Shown: positions 57,728 to 64,000 of the stretch, one piece after another
How the letters are laid out: every line of letters begins with the position of its first letter
Numbering within the stretch: the stretch's first letter is position 1
NCBI GenBank assembly: GCA_017477245.1
Contig: JAFUWY010000012.1
Span: forward strand, 1 to 64,000
Source: Bacteroidales bacterium
GTDB lineage: Bacteria; Bacteroidota; Bacteroidia; Bacteroidales; UBA932
Direction: 5' to 3'
DNA: 64,000 bases
Made by a program: the position numbers and the translations under genes
The notes under the pieces: generated by a model
What the model was told of the DNA's origin: nothing
Database searches by the model: none
The model's input: the letters and a program-made list of their open reading frames with translations, nothing else

Positions 57728-57959
57728 AAAAGCGTGATATGCAACGGGTTGATTGGCAATCAAAAACGAAGATCACTGGTCCTTCTGGAGGCACCAGTGA
57801 TTATTAAATAATGTTCAGTGTCAATAGTTTGCTCATCACGCCTCGAAAGCGTGATGAGGAACAAGCTGAATGTCAATCAAAAGCGGAGATCAGAGGTCCT
57901 TCTGGAGGCACCAGTGGTTCTCAAATATTGCTCATTGTCAATAGTTTGCTCATCACGCC
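57728..57959. repeat. 117-bp tandem duplication with conserved hairpins
   Basis: Two copies, offset by exactly 117 bp, share GTCCTTCTGGAGGCACCAGTG, CAATAGTTTGCTCATCACGCC and AAAGCGTGAT segments. Copy 1 forms ATCACTGGT/ACCAGTGAT (57772-57780 with 57793-57801). TCATCACGC/GCGTGATGA (57833-57841 with 57849-57857) spans the junction. The rest has diverged. Confidence 0.85.
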
Positions 57960-58093
57960 ACCCAGTAAAAGGGAGTTGGGTGTTGGTTAGTTAAAGAGAG
58001 AGGAGTGGAATGAAGACGAGAAGACGAGGTGGATGATACAGGATAAGATAGCTCAAGACGTGTGGGCGGCTCAGCGTTGAGCAGGGGTGTAGC

Positions 58094-59067
58094 TTAACGC
58101 TGGTCTCGCCAAGCGAAGTAGTCGCGGATGGCGTCGGCGACGGGGGTGTGGGGGAGTCCGAGTTCGCGGTCTGCCTTGCCGGAGTCATACCATTCTTCGA
58201 TCAGCAGCTGGTCGGTGTTGCGCGTGCAGAGCATCGTACGCACGCCCATCGCGCGGAGCAGGTCGCCCAGGCGGCCGGCGAGCCGGACCAGGCCGTCCGG
58301 CAGGTTCACGAAACACTGCCAATAGCCGCAGACCCGTGCCTGCAGGGCATAGAATTCTTTCAGCGTAAGCGATTCTCCCGTAAGAAGATAGCGGCCGCTG
58401 TCGCCTTGCTCCAGGGCATGGACGATGGCGGTAGCGGCGTCCCGGACATGCAGGAAACTCTTCCCGCCGCGCGGCCCGGCCATGAGGGGCTTGCGCCAGG
58501 CGGCCAGCAGCAGCGTGGCCGAGGAGGGCTTGGTGTCGTAGGGGCCGACCATGAAGCCGGGGCAGACGATGACGATGCGATGGCCGGGGTGGGTGGCGGC
58601 CCAGCCTAGCAGTGCGTCTTCACCGACTTTCTTGCTGATGGCATAAGGGGCGTGGCAGAAGGGAGCGGCGAAGGGTGCCGACTCGTCGGTCGGGTGTTCC
58701 TTCGTCCCGGCCGCGAGGGTGTTGGCCGTGCTCGTGTGGACCAGCGTGCGGATGCCGGTATGTTCCAGGACCCGGCAGAGCAGGCGCGGCAGGTCCCGGT
58801 TGACCGGGTTGAAATCCTCCACCCGCGGCAGGCGCATGTCCGTGGTGCCGATGCAGTTGATGATGGCCTCGCACCCGTCGGCCGCCCGGAGCAGGGTCTT
58901 GTCATCCAGCGGATTGCCATACTGCACTTCCGGGAGCGGGCACGAGCTGGGGAGATCGCTGGCAAGTCCGGTCGGCGCAGCAGGACGCGGACGGCCTCCC
59001 CGCGCTCCAGCAGGAGGCGGAGGACGTTGTGGCCGAGCAGGCCGGAAGCGCCGAGCAGCAGGATCAT
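58094..59067 (-). pseudogene. NAD-dependent epimerase/dehydratase (extended SDR), frameshifted
   Basis: The N-terminus reads MILLLGASGLLGHNVLRLLL, the NAD(P)-binding GxxGxxG motif, from ATG 59067. The frame then leaves the expected protein near 58965. The rest continues in another frame to 58094: DLPSSCPLPEVQYGN, then AINCIGTT-like GCEAIINCIGTTDMRLP, VHTSTANTLAAG, the active-site-type YAISKK, and ending VADAIRDYFAWRDQR. Adding one base near GACTTGCC (minus strand) restores a single reading frame. It is either a recent pseudogene or an assembly error. Typical products act on NDP-sugars or similar compounds. Confidence 0.85.
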
Positions 59068-59177
59068 CGGTCAGGGATTGTCATCCTCAAAGATAGCGAA
59101 AAAACCGCAACCCTCCCAACCGGCAGCTTCCGCCGGCGCAGGTGAAGAATAAATTTGAGGAAGCCGGAAAAACGTTG

Positions 59178-59185
59178 TAAATTTG
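59178..59185 (+). promoter_or_regulatory. -7 box of the flavodiiron protein gene
   Basis: TAAATTTG matches the consensus, 27 bases before the ATG at 59213, in the gap after the divergent epimerase gene. Confidence 0.55.
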
Positions 59186-59212
59186 TCATCTTATCATTAA
59201 CGACAACGCATT

Positions 59213-60403
59213 ATGATCCGCCCCATCACTGATTCCATCCGCTATATCGGCGTCGACGACGCCACCCTCGACCTCTTCGAGAGCCAGTACCTGGTCCCGG
59301 AAGGGATGTCCTACAACTCTTATCTGATCCTTGACGAGAAGGTCGCCATCCTCGACACGAGCGACGGCCGCACCGCCGCCGAGTGGATGCAGAACCTGGA
59401 AGGGGCGCTGAACGGCCGCCAGCCGGACTACCTGGTCGTCCACCACATGGAGCCCGACCACTCCGCCTGCGCCGCCGCCCTGCTTGAGAAGTATCCGTCC
59501 CTGACGCTCGTGGCCACGGCCGCCGCCCTCAAGATGCTGCCGCAGTTCTTCGAAGGTGCGCAGCTCGAGGGCCGCACCCGCGCCGTAGGCGAGGGCGACA
59601 CCCTCGAACTCGGCGCCCACACGCTGCAGTTCCTGCTGGCCCCGATGGTCCACTGGCCGGAAGTGATGATGAGTTTCGACCGCACCGACAAGGTGCTCTT
59701 CAGCGCCGACGCCTTCGGCAAATTCGGCTCCCTTGAGCAGACCGGCGGCCTCTGGTGCACGCCGGAGACCGACTGGGCCTGCGAGGCGCGCCGCTACTAT
59801 TTCAACATCTGCGGCAAATACGGCGCCCAGGTCCAGCGCGTGCTCGCGAAAGTGGCCCCGCTCGGCGTCCAGACCATCTGCCCGCTCCACGGGCCGATGC
59901 TCCGCGACACCCTCGCCGAGGCCCTGCGCCTCTACGGCATCTGGAGCAGCTACGGCGTGGAGACGCCCGGCGTCTTCGTGGCCTACGCCTCCATCCACGG
60001 CGGCACGGCCGAAGCCGCCGAGAAGTTCGCGCAGATGCTGCGCGACAAGGGTTGCCCGAAAGTGGCGACCACGGACCTGACCCGCGACGACATGGCCGAG
60101 GCCATCGAGGACGCGTTCCGCTACGGCACCCTCGTCGTGGCGGCCTCCTCCTATGACGGCGGCCTCTTCCCGCCGATGTACGACTTCCTCTGGCACCTGC
60201 AGATCAAGGGCTGGCAGAAGCGCCGCGCCGCCGTGATCGAGAACGGCAGCTGGGCTCCTTCCGCCGGTCGCGTGATGACCGAGATGCTCTCCGCGATGAA
60301 GGAGGTCACGCTCGTGGGCGATAAAGTCACCCTGCGCTCCCGCATGCACGCGGGCGACATCCCGGCCCTGGAGGCCCTTGCCGACGCCGTACTCGCTGAA
60401 TAA
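59213..60403 (+). CDS. Flavodiiron protein (FprA-type A flavoprotein)
   Basis: The 396-residue cytoplasmic enzyme reduces O2 to water and/or NO to N2O, protecting anaerobes. The metallo-beta-lactamase-like half carries the di-iron ligands H78-x-E80-x-D82-H83 (HMEPDH), the His in APMVHWPE, the Asp in FSADAFG and the His in CPLHGP. The flavodoxin half starts VFVAYASIHGGTAEAAEKFA, which binds FMN. No extra rubredoxin domain is present. The gene shares its strand with the next two and probably leads them. Confidence 0.95.
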   Translation: MIRPITDSIRYIGVDDATLDLFESQYLVPEGMSYNSYLILDEKVAILDTSDGRTAAEWMQNLEGALNGRQPDYLVVHHMEPDHSACAAALLEKYPSLTLVATAAALKMLPQFFEGAQLEGRTRAVGEGDTLELGAHTLQFLLAPMVHWPEVMMSFDRTDKVLFSADAFGKFGSLEQTGGLWCTPETDWACEARRYYFNICGKYGAQVQRVLAKVAPLGVQTICPLHGPMLRDTLAEALRLYGIWSSYGVETPGVFVAYASIHGGTAEAAEKFAQMLRDKGCPKVATTDLTRDDMAEAIEDAFRYGTLVVAASSYDGGLFPPMYDFLWHLQIKGWQKRRAAVIENGSWAPSAGRVMTEMLSAMKEVTLVGDKVTLRSRMHAGDIPALEALADAVLAE

Positions 60404-60410
60404 CAGGAAG

Positions 60411-60860
60411 ATGAGACGCATCCTCTTCGTCTGCCACGGCAACATCTGCCGCTCGCCGATGGCCGAGTTCATCCTCAAGGCCATGGTCCGGGCCTACGGC
60501 ATGGAAGGGGATTACTACATCGAATCCGCCGCCGTCTCCGAAGAGGAGACCGGCAATCCCATCTATCCGCCTGCGAAGCGGTGCCTCACGCAGCACGGCG
60601 TGCCCTTCGACGCGCAGAAGCGCGCCCGCACGGTCACGCCCGCCGACTATGACCGCTTCGACCGCATCATCGTGATGGACCGCTCCAACCTGCGCTGGAT
60701 CCAGCGCATATTCGGCGCGGATCCGGACCGCAAGATCCACATGATGATGTCCTACTGCGGCCTGTCGCGCGACGTGGCCGATCCCTGGTACACCGGGGAT
60801 TTCGAACAGACCTTCCAGGACATCCTGTCGGCCTGCGAGGCCATGCTGAACCTGTCATGA
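60411..60860 (+). CDS. Low molecular weight protein-tyrosine phosphatase
   Basis: The 149-residue enzyme begins MRRILFVCHGNICRSPMAE, with the P-loop C-x5-R-S (C8, R14) and the general acid Asp in VADPWYTGDFEQTF. Length and motifs fit LMW-PTPs, which act on phosphotyrosine proteins or tyrosine-kinase-linked exopolysaccharide control. The ATG at 60411 was chosen; it is 8 bp after the flavodiiron stop. Its own stop overlaps the next start (ATGA). Confidence 0.94.
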   Translation: MRRILFVCHGNICRSPMAEFILKAMVRAYGMEGDYYIESAAVSEEETGNPIYPPAKRCLTQHGVPFDAQKRARTVTPADYDRFDRIIVMDRSNLRWIQRIFGADPDRKIHMMMSYCGLSRDVADPWYTGDFEQTFQDILSACEAMLNLS

Positions 60861-62149
60861 AAAGAATCCTCCTCCTCTTTGCGATCCTGCTGGCGGCGGC
60901 CTTCGCCGCCGGCGCGCAGACCGGCACCTGGTCCGGGAAACTCGATGTCCAGGGCGTGCGGCTGACGCTCGTATTCCACCTGGACGAGGCGGTGCCCAGC
61001 CTGGACTCGCCGGACCAGGGCGCCAAGGGGATCCCGGCCCGGCTGGAACGGACGGCGACGGGGATCCGCTTCGCGGTCCCGTCCATCGGGGCCGTCTATG
61101 AGGGGACCTATCTGGGCAGCATCGTGGCGGGGACCTTCTCCCAATCGGGACAATCCTTTCCGCTGACGCTCGTCCCCGGAGCTTCGAAACCCAAACGGCC
61201 GCAGACGCCGGTCGGCCCCTTCCCGTATGTGCAGGAAGAGGTGACGTTCACCAACGGCGACGCGGTCCTGAAAGGGACGCTGGTGCTGCCGGAGGGATGC
61301 TCCAGGCAGACGCCCGTGCTGGTCATGGTCACCGGCAGCGGCCTGCAGAACCGGGACGAGGAACTATTTGAACACAAGCCTTTTGCGGTGATCGCAGATG
61401 CGCTGGCCCGCGCCGGGGTCGCCTCGCTGCGCTACGACGACCGCGGCTTCGGCGAATCGACCGGCGACACGGTCAATTCCACCACGGAGGACTTCAAGGA
61501 CGACGCCCGCGCCGGCGTGCGCCTCCTGCGGGAGCGCTTTGAGCGCGTAGGCGTGCTCGGCCACAGCGAAGGCGGCACCATCGCCCTGATGCTGGCCGCA
61601 GAAGGGGAGGCCGATTTCGTCGTGAGCCTCGCCGGCGCCGTGGTGTCCGGCGCGGAGACGCTCCTCTGGCAGAACCGGCTCGCCCTGGCGGCGGCCGGGG
61701 TCCCGGCGGGAACGATAGATACCTACTGCAAACTGCTCTCCGAGGCCTTCGCGGCCTGCACAGCCAGCGCTCCGCTGCCGACCGCAGACGGCAGGGACCT
61801 GCCGGAGGCCCTGAAACAGAACTACCAGGCCGTGGCGATGCAGCTGCGAAGCCCGTACCTGAACTATTTTCTGGCCCTGGATGCCCGCCCGCTCCTGCCC
61901 CGGATCACCTGTCCGGTGCTCGCCCTCAACGGAGCGAAGGACACCCAGGTCGACGCCGGGCCGAACCTCGCCGCGCTGCGCGCCGGCCTGCCGGCCGCCA
62001 CACCGCGCCGCATCGAGGCGCTCGACGGCCTGAACCATCTCTTCCAGCACTGCACGACCGGCGCCTCCGCCGAGTACAAGGAAATCGAGGAAACCTTCGC
62101 GCCCGAAGCGCTCGCGTGCATCCTCTCCTGGCTGCAAGACCTTCGCTGA
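60857..62149 (+). CDS. Secreted alpha/beta-hydrolase-fold protein
   Basis: The 430-residue protein has a signal peptide (ending AAGAQ), an N-terminal beta domain of about 100 residues (WSGKLDVQGVRLTLVFHLDE, then GTYLGSIVAGTFSQSGQSFPLTL), and an alpha/beta-hydrolase domain. Motifs: VMVTGSGLQNRDEELFEHKPF, SLRYDDRGFGEST, nucleophile Ser in GHSEGGTIA, Asp in LNGAKDTQV, and the probable catalytic His in LDGLNHLFQ. Similar Bacteroidota proteins are annotated as alpha/beta hydrolases of unknown substrate. It is coupled to the phosphatase gene by a 4-bp overlap. Confidence 0.9.
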   Translation: MKRILLLFAILLAAAFAAGAQTGTWSGKLDVQGVRLTLVFHLDEAVPSLDSPDQGAKGIPARLERTATGIRFAVPSIGAVYEGTYLGSIVAGTFSQSGQSFPLTLVPGASKPKRPQTPVGPFPYVQEEVTFTNGDAVLKGTLVLPEGCSRQTPVLVMVTGSGLQNRDEELFEHKPFAVIADALARAGVASLRYDDRGFGESTGDTVNSTTEDFKDDARAGVRLLRERFERVGVLGHSEGGTIALMLAAEGEADFVVSLAGAVVSGAETLLWQNRLALAAAGVPAGTIDTYCKLLSEAFAACTASAPLPTADGRDLPEALKQNYQAVAMQLRSPYLNYFLALDARPLLPRITCPVLALNGAKDTQVDAGPNLAALRAGLPAATPRRIEALDGLNHLFQHCTTGASAEYKEIEETFAPEALACILSWLQDLR

Positions 62150-62173
62150 GCGGCTTTCCGCCGGGGGAGCCGC
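62150..62173 (+). terminator. Possible weak terminator after the hydrolase gene
   Basis: GCGGCT (62150-62155) and AGCCGC (62168-62173) form a stem with a GC-rich loop. There is no clear T run directly after it, though a T-rich stretch lies 10 bases on. Confidence 0.35.
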
Positions 62174-62192
62174 ACGAATTTACTTTTTATGG

Positions 62193-62222
62193 TTGACTAG
62201 CTAATTTTTTTAGCTATATTTG
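62193..62222 (+). promoter_or_regulatory. Promoter of the propeller-like lipoprotein gene
   Basis: TTG (62193-62195) and TATATTTG (62215-62222) are 19 bases apart. The ATG follows 9 bases after the -7 box, implying a very short leader. Confidence 0.6.
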
Positions 62223-62231
62223 CGGAAAACC

Positions 62232-63314
62232 ATGATTATGCACTCAATCAGAATCTGCCCGATTGTCGCCGCCATTGCCGCGACCATGTTTTACGGATGC
62301 CGGAGCACGGCCCCGGACCTGTTGACCCTCGACGTACTGGAACTCTCCGGCGCCGATACCCTGACCGCCTGGACCCTGGACCGGTCCGTGCGGCCGGCTG
62401 AATCTTTCGAACTGGCCCCAGACCGGGTGCTGGGCTATGCCGCGCTGCGCGGGTATGACGGCTCCCTGCTGATGGGCTTTAGAGGGGACAGCGTATTCTG
62501 GGCCGGACCGGACGGGAGATTCACGACGGTCTTTTCCCGGAAAGGCCGCGGGCCGCAGGAATACCTCAGCAGCGAGCCTTTGCTGGATCCGGAAGGCCGG
62601 ATCCTAGTCCTTGACGTGATGCAGCGGAGGGCCTATACCTATCTGCCGGACGGCACGTTCGTGTCGCGACAGGACAGTGTCAATTATGCCGACATCCATT
62701 TCTTCCCGGACGGAAGCCGGGCCGTGATCGAGATGCCCAGCATGAAAGGCACCCGCATCTTCTCGGTCCTGGCCCCGGACGGCAGTGTGCTGCGCAACGG
62801 TCCGTCGCGGGTCGAGAACGGCTGGGTCGTGATCGGCCACTATAATTTCTTCGCACAGACGGACGGGTCCTGCTATCTCAAAAACGACAATATCGACTCC
62901 CTTTACCACCTGTACCCCGACCGCACCGAGGTGGAGGCCGTGCTGCGCAAACCGGCCAAACCGGCGGATACGGTCCAGAATGACGAAGACGGCTCGTTCT
63001 CTATCCAGACCAATTACGGACGTTTCATCGACCGCTCCTGCGTGGTGTTCGGGCATCTCCTGTTCTACAGCGTCCGGGATGACGAAAAGAAGGTCACCCA
63101 CCATTTCGTCTGCGACCTGCGGTCCGGTGAAATGCTCTTCCACGGACACAAGGCTCCGCTGCTGCGCGTCGGCGACCGGGATGTGCGCACCTGGCCGGTG
63201 TACGTGAAAGGCCGCGATGCCTGGTGCAAACTGACCCGCGCCGATGCGGCCGCCCTGATCGACGGCTACGACGACGAGAGCAACGACGCCTACCTCCACA
63301 TCACCCTCAGATAA
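62232..63314 (+). CDS. Lipoprotein of the BF3164/6-bladed beta-propeller type
   Basis: The 360-residue protein has a lipoprotein signal (ATMFYGCRSTAPD) and repeated blade-like segments: GYAALRGYDGSLLMGF, VFSRKGRGPQEYLSSEPLLDPEGRILVLDV, YTYLPDGTFVSRQD, IFSVLAPDGSVL and DNIDSLYHLYPDRTEVEAVLRK. The GRGPQEY motif is typical of Bacteroides 6-bladed-propeller lipoproteins of the BF3164 group. The biological role is unknown. ATG 62232 or 62238 are both possible starts. Confidence 0.82.
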   Translation: MIMHSIRICPIVAAIAATMFYGCRSTAPDLLTLDVLELSGADTLTAWTLDRSVRPAESFELAPDRVLGYAALRGYDGSLLMGFRGDSVFWAGPDGRFTTVFSRKGRGPQEYLSSEPLLDPEGRILVLDVMQRRAYTYLPDGTFVSRQDSVNYADIHFFPDGSRAVIEMPSMKGTRIFSVLAPDGSVLRNGPSRVENGWVVIGHYNFFAQTDGSCYLKNDNIDSLYHLYPDRTEVEAVLRKPAKPADTVQNDEDGSFSIQTNYGRFIDRSCVVFGHLLFYSVRDDEKKVTHHFVCDLRSGEMLFHGHKAPLLRVGDRDVRTWPVYVKGRDAWCKLTRADAAALIDGYDDESNDAYLHITLR

Positions 63315-63326
63315 GACGAACACCGC

Positions 63327-63686
63327 ATGAAGAAACTTACCCGCAAAGAAGAGGTGATCATGAACCACTTCTGGGACCACGGCCCGCTGTTCGTGCGCGA
63401 ACTGCGCGAACTGTACCCCGAGCCCCGTCCGCATTTCAGTACCCTGTCCACCCAGGTGCGCACGCTCCAGGAGGAGGGATTCATCGGCCACAAGGCCTAC
63501 GGTCCCACCTATCAGTACTTCGCCCGCGTGAGCCGGGAGGAGTACAAGCAGCGCTCGCTGATCGGCCTGATCGACAAGTACTTCGACAATTCTTACATCA
63601 GTGCCGTGTCCGCGCTCGTCAAAGAGGAGAAGATTTCGGTCGAGCAGCTCCGCGAACTGATCGAACTGGTCGAGAAACAGTCCTGA
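63327..63686 (+). CDS. BlaI/MecI/CopY-family transcriptional repressor
   Basis: The 119-residue protein has a winged-helix domain: LTRKEEVIMNHFWDHGPLFVRELRELYP, then STLSTQVRTLQEEGFIGHKAYGPTYQYFA, with C-terminal dimerisation helices. BlaI-type repressors are cleaved or released when the membrane partner BlaR1 senses a beta-lactam or other signal. The partner gene begins 5 bp downstream. Confidence 0.93.
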   Translation: MKKLTRKEEVIMNHFWDHGPLFVRELRELYPEPRPHFSTLSTQVRTLQEEGFIGHKAYGPTYQYFARVSREEYKQRSLIGLIDKYFDNSYISAVSALVKEEKISVEQLRELIELVEKQS

Positions 63687-63691
63687 CGCCC

Positions 63692-64000
63692 ATGGCACCG
63701 CTCCTCATCTACGAAGGCAAGGTGGCCGTCGCGCTCATCGCCTTCTACCTGTTCTACAAGCTCCTGCTCCGCAAGGAGACTTTCCACCGGCTCCAGCGCG
63801 CCGTCCTGGTCGGGACGGTGGTGCTCGCTTTCGTGCTGCCGTTCTGTGTTATCACGCTCCACCGGACGGTACCGGCACAGACGGCCCTGCCCGGTATCGA
63901 CGGCGTGGCGGCGTCCGCTCCGGCGGGACAGGCCCCGTCCACGCCGATGGCAGGAAGTCCCTGGTGGATGACGGCCCTGACCGTCCTGTTCTGGGCGGGC
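63692..64000 (+). CDS. BlaR1/M56-family membrane sensor peptidase, N-terminal part (cut by window edge)
   Basis: The 103 codons visible begin MAPLLIYEGKVAVALIAFYLFYKLLLRKETFHRLQR, a membrane segment followed by the conserved basic FHxxNR-like stretch of M56 proteins. A second segment follows (AVLVGTVVLAFVLPFCVITL), a periplasmic linker, then WWMTALTVLFWAG entering a third. The HExxH protease site is outside the window. Pairing with a BlaI-type repressor supports the call. Confidence 0.82.
   Translation, partial: MAPLLIYEGKVAVALIAFYLFYKLLLRKETFHRLQRAVLVGTVVLAFVLPFCVITLHRTVPAQTALPGIDGVAASAPAGQAPSTPMAGSPWWMTALTVLFWAG

Larger units (their letters stand above)
56461..58093. other. 1.6-kb gene-free repeat island
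   Basis: No credible gene is seen between the ABC ATPase stop and the epimerase stop. The region is filled by tandem, direct and inverted repeats, which are listed separately. Reading frames that cross it on both strands are open mainly because the 51-bp repeat length is a multiple of three. The left part is GC-rich; from about 57.6 to 58.0 kb it turns AT-richer than the rest of the window. Confidence 0.75.

Noticed and set aside
57459-57807. Short plus-strand frames of 77-92 codons
   Set aside because: They cross hairpins and repeats, have no recognisable domain, and overlap each other in different frames.

Overview
The window is high-GC chromosomal DNA from a member of the Bacteroidales (Bacteroidota), probably a gut or rumen species. 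The evidence is SusC/SusD outer-membrane pairs, a hybrid two-component system (HTCS), FimA/Mfa-type fimbrial genes, many lipoproteins with an L-x-x-C lipobox, and repeated Bacteroidota -7 promoter boxes (TAnnTTTG). No rRNA, tRNA or CRISPR array was recognised.

Layout. 1-9.8 kb is a polysaccharide utilisation region: a second SusC cut by the window edge, a SusC/SusD operon, and a divergent HTCS regulator. The complete SusC has a G8 tract that shifts the frame inside its signal peptide. 9.8-16.5 kb carries PEP carboxykinase, a large DUF4450-like glycosidase-type protein and RecQ. 16.5-26.4 kb, plus a GH51 gene at 31-32.5 kb, is a hemicellulose/L-arabinose block. It contains a secreted acetylesterase-GH31 fusion, a mutarotase lipoprotein, a Na+/sugar symporter, and L-ribulose-5-P epimerase, L-arabinose isomerase and a ribulokinase-like kinase. 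Together these release, import and convert L-arabinose to D-xylulose-5-phosphate.

26.4-36.8 kb is mostly housekeeping: an HsdR_N-like nuclease-fold protein, CCA-adding enzyme, a tyrosine recombinase, ribosome hibernation factor, HolA, an ABC-2 exporter and a 5'-nucleotidase split over two lipoprotein genes. The recombinase reading frame contains an in-frame palindromic insertion. 37.1-46.6 kb holds a short SSB followed by a fimbrial operon (DUF3575, OmpA-like lipoprotein, two fimbrillins, FimB/Mfa2, DUF4906-like large subunit). 46.6-54.4 kb has an orphan lipoprotein, a beta-barrel protein, and a CusBAC-type metal efflux operon preceded by a His-rich small protein. 54.4-56.5 kb encodes TcdA and a tandem ABC ATPase.

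56.4-58.1 kb is a gene-free repeat island and the most unusual part of the window. It has 104-bp tandem repeats, exactly eight 51-bp hairpin-forming repeats between two copies of a palindromic element, three consecutive GC-rich hairpins, and a 117-bp structured duplication. After it come a frameshifted epimerase gene, a flavodiiron protein, a low-molecular-weight tyrosine phosphatase, an alpha/beta hydrolase, a propeller-like lipoprotein, and a BlaI/BlaR1 pair cut by the right edge.
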